From positions 1 through 64,000 of the forward strand of contig CAMWPB010000007.1 of the NCBI GenBank assembly GCA_947176065.1: DNA of 64,000 bases, written 5' to 3'. A program made the position numbers and the translations under genes. The DNA is from an uncultured Lachnospiraceae bacterium. GTDB taxonomy: Bacteria > Bacillota > Clostridia > Lachnospirales > Lachnospiraceae. Positions within the stretch are counted from its first letter, which is position 1. Each line of letters begins with the position of its first letter. Under the pieces are notes generated by a model. The model saw only the letters and a program-made list of their open reading frames with translations, made no database searches and was not told where the DNA came from. This document shows, piece after piece, positions 1-7,806 of the stretch.

Positions 1-258
1 ATATTCTCTTTGGAATCTTTTCAGGGTTGCATTACTGTTTATTTGTCAAGGTCCATGAGGTAAACTCCTTCGGAATTAACCTCTGAGCAAATCCCTTCGG
101 GATTAACTCCTGAAGAATGCTTCGCATTCTTCTGTGCTGTGCCAGCATGTCACCGACGCAACAGATTTATACTACCACAACCATTTCTCATCGTCAACCC
201 CTTTTTTTAATTTTTCAAAATTTTTTATTTGCAAATATTTTTGAAAATTAAAAACCGG
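1..258. other. Non-coding stretch left of tRNA-Ser
   Basis: I see no convincing gene here. It contains two similar short blocks built on CCTTCGG (about 68-74 and 94-100) and a perfect hairpin at 112-132 (GAAGAATGC, 3-nt loop, GCATTCTTC). Positions 190-270 are strongly A/T rich. The hairpin resembles in shape the one at 17325-17347 and is probably an intergenic palindrome. The leftmost part may be the leader or tail of a gene outside the window. Confidence 0.4.
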
Positions 259-290
259 GAAAAAAAAGAAATCTCAATCTCTTAAGATTC
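259..290 (-). terminator. Possible tRNA-Ser terminator
   Basis: On the minus strand, just past the tRNA-Ser 3' end, a short stem (AATCT, loop TAAG, AGATT) is followed by GAGATTTC and a run of eight T. The stem is weak (5 bp), so the call rests mainly on the T tract and the position. Confidence 0.35.
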
Positions 291-298
291 TTTTTAAA

Positions 299-386
299 CG
301 GAGAAAGAGGGATTTGAACCCTCGCGCCGCGTAAGCGACCTACACCCTTAGCAGGGGCGCCTCTTCAGCCTCTTGAGTATTTCTCC
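299..386 (-). tRNA. tRNA-Ser (GCU anticodon)
   Basis: The minus strand folds as a class II tRNA. The acceptor stem pairs GGAGAAA with TTTCTCC, followed by discriminator G. The anticodon loop CTGCTAA lies between CCC and GGG, giving anticodon GCU for AGC/AGU serine codons. A long variable arm and a T arm with GGTTCAAATCC are present. CCA is not encoded. A consensus promoter lies about 60 bp upstream at 445-473. Confidence 0.95.
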
Positions 387-444
387 ACAGTCTGAACTAT
401 TCCTCTACCAAATATATAGTTCTGCGTCTCCACAACGCAAAGTA

Positions 445-473
445 ATTATACAAAAGGTAATTTTGTTTGTCAA
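445..473 (-). promoter_or_regulatory. Sigma-A promoter for tRNA-Ser
   Basis: On the minus strand TTGACA (468-473) and TATAAT (445-450) are separated by exactly 17 bp, a perfect housekeeping consensus, upstream of tRNA-Ser. Confidence 0.85.
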
Positions 474-523
474 TGCCTTTTCGCGGATTCCTTTTTAAAT
501 CCGTCTACAAATTATATTCCCAC

Positions 524-1075
524 TTATAGTTTACAATATTCTTTGATCGCCGTTTCATATAAATTCTGCCCTGTACAGTCGATCACTACAATCACCGGGA
601 AGTTTTCGACCTCAAGTTTACGAATCGCCTCCGTCCCCAGATCGTCATAAGCAATCACCTCCGACGCCTTGATAGAACCGGCCAGAAGCGCACCCGCGCC
701 GCCCACCGCCGCAAAGTACACCGCACCGTTTCTGATAATCGCCTCTTTCACCGTTTCCGAGCGTTTTCCCTTTCCGATCATGCCTGATAAACCCAAATCC
801 AAAAGCGCCGGCGCATACTTGTCCATACGGCTGGCCGTGGTAGGCCCAGCAGAACCAATCGGCCTCCCTTCCCTTGCCGGGGATGGCCCCATATAATAAA
901 TAATGTTATCTTTCATTTCCAACGGCAGCTCTTCACCCTTTTCCAGCGCCTCATACATCCGCTTATGCGCCGCGTCACGCGCAGTATAAATCGTGCCCGT
1001 AAGGTATACATAGTCTCCCGCCCGCAATTCTTTCGCCGTCTCTTTATCTATAGGCGCTTTTATATGTCGCTCCAT
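524..1075 (-). CDS. Fumarate hydratase class I, beta subunit (Fe-S hydro-lyase C-terminal part)
   Basis: A 183-aa beta subunit of the two-subunit Fe-S fumarase/tartrate dehydratase family. It dehydrates (S)-malate to fumarate reversibly in the cytoplasm with the alpha subunit encoded just upstream. Family segments seen are GTIYTARDAAHKR near residues 27-39, GPTTASRMDKY, and the glycine-rich GAVYFAAVGGAGALL stretch. The start at 1075 (MERHIKAP) is preferred over an in-frame ATG at 1105 because AAAGGAAAGG sits about 9 nt before it. The alpha and beta ORFs are split by 160 bp holding an inverted repeat. In single-chain class I fumarases this domain is the C-terminus, so its length fits. Whether the substrate is fumarate or tartrate cannot be decided from sequence; fumarase is more likely. 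Confidence 0.9.
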   Translation of the reverse strand: MERHIKAPIDKETAKELRAGDYVYLTGTIYTARDAAHKRMYEALEKGEELPLEMKDNIIYYMGPSPAREGRPIGSAGPTTASRMDKYAPALLDLGLSGMIGKGKRSETVKEAIIRNGAVYFAAVGGAGALLAGSIKASEVIAYDDLGTEAIRKLEVENFPVIVVIDCTGQNLYETAIKEYCKL

Positions 1076-1126
1076 ACGTTTTGACCTTTCCTTTTCAATC
1101 CCCATCGAATAAAGAGGAAATAAATA

Positions 1127-1161
1127 GATATTGTGTTTATCTGAAACGCAAACACTATATC
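1127..1161 (-). repeat. Inverted repeat between fumarase alpha and beta genes
   Basis: GATATTGTGTTT at 1127-1138 is the imperfect complement of AAACACTATATC at 1150-1161, forming a stem of about 11 pairs with one A-A mismatch. It lies in the 160-bp gap inside the presumed operon. A T tract is missing, so it may be an RNA-processing or mRNA-stability element rather than a terminator. Confidence 0.45.
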
Positions 1162-1235
1162 TACTATATTATAGAAGAAACACGTTTCAAAATTTTTAAT
1201 ATCCAAAGCCGATATGTCGCATCTCCAATACCGTT

Positions 1236-2078
1236 TTACAGCACACGCACCGCATGTCTGTTCACATGACAGCAGATGTTAACCGCTACGGGCAGTCCCG
1301 CTATATGTGTGGGATAGGTTTCTATATTAACCGCCAGCGCTGTCGTCGTACCGCCAAGTCCCCCCGGCCCGATTCCCGTCTTATTAATCTGCGAAAGCAT
1401 TTCCTCTTCCAACTCCCTGACGTATGGAATCTCTGACCGTTCGTCCAGCGGTCTTGTCAGCGCATGTTTCGCCATCAGCGCACATTTCTCAAAAGTACCG
1501 CCGATTCCCACACCCACCACCATGGGCGGGCAGGCGTTTGGGCCTGCGTCTCTCACGGCAGTCAGGATTGCATCCTTCACTCCCTCCACACCGTCAGCAG
1601 GTTTCAGCATAAACACCCTGCTCATATTCTCACTGCCAAAGCCCTTCGGCGCCACCGTAATCTTAACCCGATCCCCCGGAACAATTTCGCTGTGTATTAC
1701 TGCCGGCGTATTGTCCTTCGTATTTTCACGCAGCAACGGATCGCCCACCACGGATTTACGCAGATAACCGCTCGTGTAACCCTGCCGCACGCCATCGTTG
1801 ACTGCTTCAGTCAAATCCTTCCCCTCAAAGTGTACGTCCTGTCCTATTTCCAGAAAAACCACCGTCATTCCCGTATCCTGACAGATCGGAATCATATCCT
1901 TCCCTGCAATCTCCAGATTATCCTGTAATTGCCCCAGAATCTGTTTCCCCAGCGCCGATTCCTCCGTCTGCGCCGCACATTTCATCGCCCGCTCCATATC
2001 CGCAGAGAGAAAGTGGTTCGCTTCTATACACATTTCCTTGATATTCCGGGTCATTTCTTCCGCCGCTATCGTCCGCAT
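1236..2078 (-). CDS. Fumarate hydratase class I, alpha subunit (Fe-S hydro-lyase N-terminal part)
   Basis: A 280-aa alpha subunit of the oxygen-sensitive [4Fe-4S] fumarase. The three cysteines expected to hold the cluster are seen in PICQDTG (about residue 65), NACPPMVVGVGIGGT (about 183) and FEKCALMAK (about 198). The glycine-rich GIGPGGLGGTTTAL segment near residue 236 is also a family hallmark. It partners the beta subunit downstream and would work in the anaerobic reductive branch of the TCA cycle. The HIT gene ends only 29 bp upstream, so these genes are probably cotranscribed. Length and motifs are normal. Confidence 0.93.
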   Translation of the reverse strand: MRTIAAEEMTRNIKEMCIEANHFLSADMERAMKCAAQTEESALGKQILGQLQDNLEIAGKDMIPICQDTGMTVVFLEIGQDVHFEGKDLTEAVNDGVRQGYTSGYLRKSVVGDPLLRENTKDNTPAVIHSEIVPGDRVKITVAPKGFGSENMSRVFMLKPADGVEGVKDAILTAVRDAGPNACPPMVVGVGIGGTFEKCALMAKHALTRPLDERSEIPYVRELEEEMLSQINKTGIGPGGLGGTTTALAVNIETYPTHIAGLPVAVNICCHVNRHAVRVL

Positions 2079-2107
2079 GTTCCCTCCGTCTGCTACTGGT
2101 TGAACTG

Positions 2108-2512
2108 TTATTCAACAATCTGTCTTCTGACTTCCTCAAGCTCCTCCGGCTCAACCTCCTGCGGTTTCCAACCGATCTTCTGTCCGTCCGCGCTGTAACG
2201 GGGTATCAGGTGAAGATGAAAATGAAACACCGTCTGTCCCGCGAGGTCACCATTGTTCTGCACCAGATTAAATCCCTCACATCCGAGCTTTTCCCGCATC
2301 TTAACCATCATTCTTTTGGCCACTTTCATTACCTCGCCGGCGCTTTCCTCTGGCAGCTCAAAGAGATCCCTGTAGTGGTCTTTTGGCAAAATTAAAGCGT
2401 GCCCTTTAGTCGCCGGACCCTGATCCAGAATGACACGGAACTTTTCGTCCTCGTATAATGTCTTTGCTGAAATTTCCCCATTTGCAATTTTACAAAAAAT
2501 ACAATTATCCAC
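2108..2512 (-). CDS. HIT family nucleotide-binding hydrolase
   Basis: A histidine-triad protein of 134 aa, the usual length for Hint/HinT-like purine nucleoside phosphoramidases or dinucleotide hydrolases. It begins with the typical CIFCKIANGEI segment and ends with the active-site triad HFHLHLIPR. I chose the GTG at 2512 as start because GGAGG lies 9 nt upstream; the longer frame to 2584 adds residues without homology to the family. It sits between a flavodoxin-SCP2 gene and the fumarase genes, but no functional link is evident. The physiological substrate is not predictable from sequence. Confidence 0.92.
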   Translation of the reverse strand: MDNCIFCKIANGEISAKTLYEDEKFRVILDQGPATKGHALILPKDHYRDLFELPEESAGEVMKVAKRMMVKMREKLGCEGFNLVQNNGDLAGQTVFHFHLHLIPRYSADGQKIGWKPQEVEPEELEEVRRQIVE

Positions 2513-2580
2513 TTTCCAGCTCCTCCGTTTCATAAAACCGCTTTTTATTACACTGACATGATAAGGCAGGAATCCGGGAC

Positions 2581-3579
2581 TCACCCCGCCCCGAACTGCA
2601 GCACCTGATCAAGCGAACGCAGTACCTTAAAATCACCTTTCATCTTCATATCCCCTGCCATAAAGGAAGTTTGAAAGCTTGTCCTCCCCGAAACAATGTC
2701 CGCAAAGGACGCACGGTCAAGCTGTATCTCCACATCTACGCGGCCACCCTCCCCGTAATGACAGTCAAGGTTCACACCATCTATCACAATCATAAGCGGT
2801 GTCTTTTTCTCCTCAATCACTACTTTAAATCCCGCCGCAAATCCCGGCTGCGGCACAAAATGCTGCCGGATTTCCTCAACAAACTCCGTGGTATCCTCTT
2901 TCTCGCTGCTGCCCATCATATCCCGGAACAGACTTGCAAGCTCCTGAATATCCGCCTTCTGTCGCTGCACATAACTATCATCCGCCACATACTGGGAAAG
3001 CTGTTCAGACTCCTGCGGCGTAAAATTAACGCTCTTCGTGATCGCCACCTTCTGCTTCACAGCCTGATTGCTCGCCGGCAGGCAGGGCATTTTCTGGTTG
3101 ATCGTACGGTAAAGGTTCTCCGCCTTTTTCTCAATAATCCTGATATAATCCCCGTTCTCCTCCAGAAGCGACGTGTCCGCAATATAACCGCAAAGTCCGC
3201 TGCAGGGAAGGCCTCCGAGAAATTCCCATGCCGTTGCAAGATTCAGCTTACCCTCCTGCTCCCCGTAAGTGGTGGACATGACAATCGGGCACATATAAAT
3301 CCGACTGATTTTTTCTTTATCACCGTAAAGCCAGCAGGCATCCAGAAATAGCTGCATATAGCCGCCGATCCCATACCACTCCAGCGTCGTAGCCAAAATC
3401 ACACCGTCTGCATTTTTCAAAGTCTGCGGAAGCGTGGGAATGCTGTTTTTCTGCTCGTAAAGATAGAAGACTTCCACTGTCACGCGAAGCTCCTCCAGCA
3501 CTTCCTTCATCTTCTTTATTACAAACAGCGTGGGATCATCCATAAGTCCCCTTCCGCCATAATAGATATTGATCTGCAT
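2581..3579 (-). CDS. Flavodoxin-like / NADPH-dependent FMN reductase domain fused to an SCP2 sterol-carrier domain
   Basis: A 332-aa two-domain protein. Residues about 1-170 read as a flavodoxin/FMN-reductase fold: a QINIYYGGRG start like an FMN phosphate loop, then ADGVILATTLEWYGIGGYMQLFLDACW. Residues about 235-330 read as an SCP2-like domain, with a hydrophobic beta pattern ending MAGDMKMKGDFKVLRSLDQVL, the typical G-D-x-K-x-x-G-D signature. The start at 3579 follows GAAAGGAAAGAG; upstream in-frame residues lack a ribosome binding site. Flavodoxin domains handle FMN and electrons, and SCP2 domains bind lipids, so a redox enzyme acting on a hydrophobic substrate is a possible but unproven role. 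It lies directly downstream of the rhomboid gene. Confidence 0.75.
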   Translation of the reverse strand: MQINIYYGGRGLMDDPTLFVIKKMKEVLEELRVTVEVFYLYEQKNSIPTLPQTLKNADGVILATTLEWYGIGGYMQLFLDACWLYGDKEKISRIYMCPIVMSTTYGEQEGKLNLATAWEFLGGLPCSGLCGYIADTSLLEENGDYIRIIEKKAENLYRTINQKMPCLPASNQAVKQKVAITKSVNFTPQESEQLSQYVADDSYVQRQKADIQELASLFRDMMGSSEKEDTTEFVEEIRQHFVPQPGFAAGFKVVIEEKKTPLMIVIDGVNLDCHYGEGGRVDVEIQLDRASFADIVSGRTSFQTSFMAGDMKMKGDFKVLRSLDQVLQFGAG

Positions 3580-3595
3580 AAGACTCTTTCCTTTC

Positions 3596-4642
3596 TCATC
3601 TATGGTGGGAAAACACCTGTATTTTCTTACATGCCGCAATGACGGCCGCCGCCGTAAAGCCCATCAAAACGCCGCCTACATGCGCCGCATTATTCACCCC
3701 CGCGCTGGTAAAACCACAGTAAAGCGAAAAGGCAATCGCAAAGGCCACCCTGCCCGCCGTCATGGATTCCAACTTTCCACGATGCACCATAACCAGAAAC
3801 AACAGCGCGCCCTCCACTCCGAAAACCGCGCCGCTCGCACCCGCCGAGCTTCCATAGGCATTCGTAAAAAGCTCATATCCCATGGAAAAAATGTTTCCCG
3901 CAAGCCCCGAGAGTACATAAAGCGCCATATAGGGAACCGCCCCCAGCCTGCGCTCCACAATCGCTCCCACATAATACAGAACGATCATATTGCTGAAAAG
4001 GTGCTCCACATTCCAATGCAAAAACATACTTGTAAACAGACGGTACCATTCCCCCTGCCAAAGCGCCGTTACAATGAATGCACCCCTATTATATAACAGG
4101 TCTCCCGTAAATGTACATATAAGAAATATAATTACATTCACCGCCACCAGAATGATATTTACCCACGATAACGCCCGCCAGTCTATACCTTTTGACGGTA
4201 CGCCAGCCGGTTCCGCCTCCGTCACGCGCTCCCGTGTCAGCGCAAACAGATACTCCTCCAGAATATCCTTCCATCCATAAAAATCCGCCGTCTGGGTTTC
4301 GTGGATCAGCAGCCTGTATTCTCTCGAATCAATGATCCAGCAAAAGCGGTCCTCCTCGCAGAGCCTTCTCGCCTTCTCCGTATCATCGCACAGAATCAGC
4401 GTCATCACATGGACTTCCCGCTCACCCCTGTCACGGAAAAATGTTTCTATCTGCTCTCTCAGATGCGTATACTGGTCTTTTGATATATAAAGTCCCTGCC
4501 TGTAGTCAATCACATGAAGCACCGTGATTCCCTGCACTTCCCTGTGACAGTAAAAGTTGAACTCGGGCAGATTAGACGGTATCTTGCCATAGCCCTGTCC
4601 GACGAACAGATTTTCCAGTCGTTCCAGCGTTAAAATATTCAT
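3596..4642 (-). CDS. Rhomboid family intramembrane serine protease
   Basis: A 348-aa membrane protein with a soluble N-terminal region of about 150 residues followed by about six to seven hydrophobic helices. The catalytic dyad is visible: GASGAVFG with Ser270 and NNAAHVGG with His321. The rhomboid HWNVEHLFSN motif is at about 209-218. It should cleave transmembrane substrates within the bilayer. The N-terminal region resembles no domain I can name with certainty. There is no Shine-Dalgarno sequence before the ATG; instead a promoter ends 6 nt upstream, suggesting a leaderless message. It is probably the first gene of the cluster running to the fumarase genes. Confidence 0.92.
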   Translation of the reverse strand: MNILTLERLENLFVGQGYGKIPSNLPEFNFYCHREVQGITVLHVIDYRQGLYISKDQYTHLREQIETFFRDRGEREVHVMTLILCDDTEKARRLCEEDRFCWIIDSREYRLLIHETQTADFYGWKDILEEYLFALTRERVTEAEPAGVPSKGIDWRALSWVNIILVAVNVIIFLICTFTGDLLYNRGAFIVTALWQGEWYRLFTSMFLHWNVEHLFSNMIVLYYVGAIVERRLGAVPYMALYVLSGLAGNIFSMGYELFTNAYGSSAGASGAVFGVEGALLFLVMVHRGKLESMTAGRVAFAIAFSLYCGFTSAGVNNAAHVGGVLMGFTAAAVIAACKKIQVFSHHR

Positions 4643-4648
4643 GAGAAA

Positions 4649-4677
4649 AGAGTATCATTTTCGGTCGGGGATGTCAA
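4649..4677 (-). promoter_or_regulatory. Promoter abutting the rhomboid start codon
   Basis: Minus strand TTGACA (4672-4677), 17-bp spacer, TACTCT (4649-4654), then only six bases before the ATG at 4642. Transcription would be expected to start at or next to the A of the start codon. Confidence 0.6.
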
Positions 4678-4713
4678 ACAAAACGGCTTCTACGCCAGCC
4701 TCCGCTTAAAAAT

Positions 4714-5352
4714 TTAATCATACAAAGCTTCCCAAGTTTCAGAACGCATCGCCCGAAAGCACATCTCTATCTGTTCCCTGTTGTTTTTTTCTTCTGCAAG
4801 ACAGGGCAGCTCATCCATACCAAAGTAGGAAAAGCCTGTCGTTTCAATGTTAGGAATGAACTCACCGCCAGTCACTTCACACTGCATAAATATTTTACAC
4901 ACTTTATAAGCATAAACCGGCAGATTGTGTTTTTCCCTGTCCTGTACGGCAATAATCCGCTTAACCGTAACGTCAAGTCCCGCTTCTTCCTTAACCTCTT
5001 TTATCGTATTTTCCATAACGGAAACATTCACATCCACCCAGCCGCCGGGCAGTGCCCATGTACCGTTTGCCTCATGTACAAGCAATATTTTCCCTTCGTT
5101 AAATATGGCCGCCCGCGTATCTATTTTCGGGGTTTGATATCCTACGTCGCCGCAGAATAAGTCCTTTACTTTTTCAAGCGGTATCTCTGACTGTAAGCTG
5201 ACCATTTCTGCCGAAATCTCCCGGATGCGCTCATACCTTTCCAGCTCGTATTTATCTTTACAGTAAAACAATCCCGCCTGTGCCAGACTCTGCAGCTCGA
5301 CAGCCCATTGCAGCCATTTTTCGTTTTTATCCATAACGTTATCATTTCCCAT
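4714..5352 (-). CDS. NUDIX hydrolase with N-terminal helical domain
   Basis: A 212-aa cytoplasmic pyrophosphohydrolase. Residues 1-65 form an N-terminal helical segment seen in a Firmicute NUDIX subgroup often annotated as ADP-ribose pyrophosphatase-like. The NUDIX box follows at about 104-126: GGWVDVN...KEVKEEAGL, with the metal-binding Glu119, Glu122 and Glu123 kept. The first glutamate of the consensus is replaced by Val110 and the arginine by Lys118, the latter common in this subgroup. The ATG at 5352 directly follows AAAGGA, which is too close for ideal initiation; a second in-frame ATG is at 5337. The substrate is unknown. Confidence 0.88.
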   Translation of the reverse strand: MGNDNVMDKNEKWLQWAVELQSLAQAGLFYCKDKYELERYERIREISAEMVSLQSEIPLEKVKDLFCGDVGYQTPKIDTRAAIFNEGKILLVHEANGTWALPGGWVDVNVSVMENTIKEVKEEAGLDVTVKRIIAVQDREKHNLPVYAYKVCKIFMQCEVTGGEFIPNIETTGFSYFGMDELPCLAEEKNNREQIEMCFRAMRSETWEALYD

Positions 5353-5382
5353 TCCTTTAAATTTGATTTTCTCTGCATTATC

Positions 5383-5411
5383 AACATATCAAATAAAACA
5401 TATAGTTTCAA
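5383..5411 (-). promoter_or_regulatory. Candidate promoter for the NUDIX gene
   Basis: Minus strand TTGAAA (5406-5411), 17-bp spacer, TATGTT (5383-5388), about 30 bp before the NUDIX start. It lies just after the stop codon of the FHA gene and would separate the NUDIX gene from the Tad operon. Confidence 0.45.
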
Positions 5412-5420
5412 CATATATTA

Positions 5421-6893
5421 TCACCGATAACAATAATTCAACTTCCCAAACCGTATCTCATCTCCCGGCTCGATCTCCACGGTTTCCTGCGGCTGCATCC
5501 GCAGTCCGTTCCGATATGTACCGTTTGTGGAATTCATATCCGTCAGCTGTATCACATCTCCCACCCTCTCAAACCGGGCATGGATCCGGCTGACAGAATC
5601 GTCCGCCAGAACGCAGTCCACACAGCCCGCCATTTTTCCTACCGTGAAAGGAAATTTAGTCAATTCAATATGTATCTTATTTTTCCTGTCCAGCGCATAC
5701 AATTTATGCTCCGCCATTTTTGCACTGTCGAAAAATACCGTATTCCCACCGTAATCCTCCACTTCCGAAGCACCGCCTCCGGCCCTCCCCGATACAGGCA
5801 CGCCTGCCTCACCGCCCCTGCCCGATCTATATTCCGGAAAAACTGCCTCGCTCCCCCTGCTCAGTATATGTTCCAGAGAAACCGGCTCCTGTGACGGCAG
5901 ATACGGATCGTTTATTCCCTCCAAGTCACCTCTCTCTGCTCTCTCCTCTTCCGCCTTTCCTTTCCGCTCTTTCTTCGCGCCGCCTTTCAAAATGCCCGTA
6001 ATACCCGCAATCAGGCAGACGCCCAGCAGCGCGCCGCACCCGAGAAGCGTCATAATTTCTTCATCCGACAGCTCATAGGAACCGTAAATATAAACGATCC
6101 CCCCGATTCCCAACACCGAAAACACTGCGACAAACAGAGAAAACGGACTTTTCTTCTTAGCAGGCACAGACGGCGTATCCTCCTTTTCCTCCCACATAGT
6201 AAACCCATCTTCCTTTATATCCCGTACATTCGGCTGTACATAATCCGCCACCGCATTTTCGCTTTCAGAAGACGCATTGCCGGGAAGAAGAAAAATATCC
6301 CCCCGCCGCCCGCCGGACTCTATCGCCTCCTTTTCCGTTTCCTTTCCGCCCTCCTCCGATTCTCCCAAAATCTGCAGTGCATCCCACAGCGAAAAACCGC
6401 TGTCCTCGGCTCTCTCATAAATCTGATAGACGCAGTCGGTCAGACGCTCATCCTCACTGTCCATATGCTCCAGCAGATAATCCATAAGTGCCTCATAAGG
6501 CCTGTCCTCTTCATAATCCGGGTAATAGAGCCCGATATATTTTTTGCGCGACAAATCATAATAGATATACCCCGGCAAAAATACCAATCGTGTCTCATCC
6601 ATAAAGTAGTCGCCGACTCTGCAATACATACCGTAAAGCTGTTCAAGCAGTTCTCTGACCTGACGATAGGTCATCCGCCTGTCCCGATACAGACTTTCCA
6701 TGGTCGTTCTGGAACTGATATCATAATAAAAGTAAGTCATACCGTTCACATGCCGCATCGAACAACGCAGAATTTCTTCTATTTTATTGGAAGTAAGCTG
6801 CCTGCACTGATAACTTTTCTCCGGCTGTCTGCTTTTGCACGGTAAAATCATGTAACTGTGTTTATAATCCCTGAAAAATTTTGCCTCAAGCAT
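5421..6893 (-). CDS. DUF6382 domain protein with C-terminal FHA domain, end of Tad operon
   Basis: A 490-aa protein. The first 200 or so residues match the DUF6382 type of N-terminal domain found in clostridial Tad loci. Two adjacent hydrophobic helices follow near residues 255-305 (SLFVAVFSVLGIGGIVYIYG and LLGCGALLGVCLIAGITGI). The final 90 residues are a forkhead-associated domain with the phosphothreonine-binding pattern SRIHARF and MNSTNGTYRNG. FHA domains read phosphothreonine, so it may couple pilus assembly to Ser/Thr kinase signalling. The start at 6893 is supported by AAGGGAG five to six bases upstream. It is the last gene of the Tad operon. Confidence 0.82.
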   Translation of the reverse strand: MLEAKFFRDYKHSYMILPCKSRQPEKSYQCRQLTSNKIEEILRCSMRHVNGMTYFYYDISSRTTMESLYRDRRMTYRQVRELLEQLYGMYCRVGDYFMDETRLVFLPGYIYYDLSRKKYIGLYYPDYEEDRPYEALMDYLLEHMDSEDERLTDCVYQIYERAEDSGFSLWDALQILGESEEGGKETEKEAIESGGRRGDIFLLPGNASSESENAVADYVQPNVRDIKEDGFTMWEEKEDTPSVPAKKKSPFSLFVAVFSVLGIGGIVYIYGSYELSDEEIMTLLGCGALLGVCLIAGITGILKGGAKKERKGKAEEERAERGDLEGINDPYLPSQEPVSLEHILSRGSEAVFPEYRSGRGGEAGVPVSGRAGGGASEVEDYGGNTVFFDSAKMAEHKLYALDRKNKIHIELTKFPFTVGKMAGCVDCVLADDSVSRIHARFERVGDVIQLTDMNSTNGTYRNGLRMQPQETVEIEPGDEIRFGKLNYCYR

Positions 6894-6946
6894 TGTATCT
6901 CCCTTCGTAACCACTCAACGCCTTTTCGGTTACCCCTTTCCTATTC

Positions 6947-7393
6947 TTAATCCGAAAACATATTTCCCACCCATCTGCATCTGCGTATCATTTTTGTGGG
7001 ATTGATGATCTGCGCCTTTGCCCGGGTGCGAATGCGCCAGCCCGCCTTTCCGTGCATGGTAAACATCTGCCGGATCGGCACCTTCACCCGGCACTCCCCG
7101 GTCACACTCGTCGTATTTCCGTCTTTATCCACGGTTCCCTGTACCTTCCCAACGCCGAAATACTTCTTACCAAACTGTTTCTGCATATTCGCGCTTATGT
7201 AAGGCACCACCTGTCCCTCATCCTTCTGTATGCTCCCGCGAAAACAGATCGTATAAGCATCCTGAAAAAGCACGCATTTATCATAGGAATAAAAAGATAA
7301 ATAGATCAAAAGAACGAACAGAAACAACGTCCATGTAATAAGAAAGGAAGTCTCCAGCGTCATGTATCCTTTCGCTGTCTTTTTCAAAAGCAT
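6947..7393 (-). CDS. TadE-like pseudopilin
   Basis: A 148-aa protein with a short positively charged N-terminus (MLLKKTAKGYMTLETSF) and a single hydrophobic helix at about residues 15-35, typical of TadE/TadF minor pseudopilins. The Glu five residues after the predicted cleavage region (GYMTLE) fits processing by a TadV-type peptidase. The rest is presumably extracytoplasmic and has no recognised domain. It overlaps the upstream peptidase gene by 10 bp, indicating translational coupling. Probable role: minor pilin needed for Flp pilus biogenesis. Confidence 0.75.
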   Translation of the reverse strand: MLLKKTAKGYMTLETSFLITWTLFLFVLLIYLSFYSYDKCVLFQDAYTICFRGSIQKDEGQVVPYISANMQKQFGKKYFGVGKVQGTVDKDGNTTSVTGECRVKVPIRQMFTMHGKAGWRIRTRAKAQIINPTKMIRRCRWVGNMFSD

Positions 7394-7806
7394 ACCACCA
7401 CCCCCATTCCCAGAAGTAAAAACGGTAGAAAAGGAATTTCCCGGTCACGCTTCACTTTTCCAATCACCAGCAGCACAACCGCCACAACGGATTCCGCCAG
7501 AAGTCCGAGCAGCAGGATCAGAAAGCACCGGTAAATGCCTGTAAACAGGCCGATCATCAAAAGCGCCCAGCCGTCGCCGTATCCCACCTTCTCCTCCGTC
7601 AGGAAACTAAGCAGAAAAAATCCCGCGCCGGGTATGAGAGAAAGAGCCGCCGCCATAAGGCTTGTCTCCCCCATCACCCCGCCGATGTGAAGGCAGACCG
7701 CCGTTAGCATTCCAAGCCACACGACCGCCAGCGGAATCTGTCTGCTGACTCCATCAAACACGGCGCAGACTGCCAGAAACAGAAACAGTACAATCTCTAT
7801 CCACAT
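7384..7806 (-). CDS. A24 family prepilin peptidase, second copy (TadV-like)
   Basis: A 140-aa integral membrane aspartyl protease of the small TadV/CpaA type. The two catalytic aspartates are visible: Asp in AVCAVFDGVSRQIP near residue 18 and the GxGD motif in KVGYGDGWALL near residue 76. Four to five hydrophobic helices make up nearly all of it. It lacks the N-methylase half of PilD, as expected for Tad peptidases. It is embedded between two TadE-like genes and overlaps both. Together with the peptidase at 15249-15806 this gives the operon two processing enzymes, perhaps specialised for pseudopilins and for the Flp pilin. Confidence 0.85.
   Translation of the reverse strand: MWIEIVLFLFLAVCAVFDGVSRQIPLAVVWLGMLTAVCLHIGGVMGETSLMAAALSLIPGAGFFLLSFLTEEKVGYGDGWALLMIGLFTGIYRCFLILLLGLLAESVVAVVLLVIGKVKRDREIPFLPFLLLGMGVVVCF

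Noticed and set aside
60..135. Possible short CRISPR-like repeats near the left edge
   Set aside because: Only two imperfect CCTTCGG blocks about 26 bp apart with no regular spacers; better seen as palindromic intergenic DNA.
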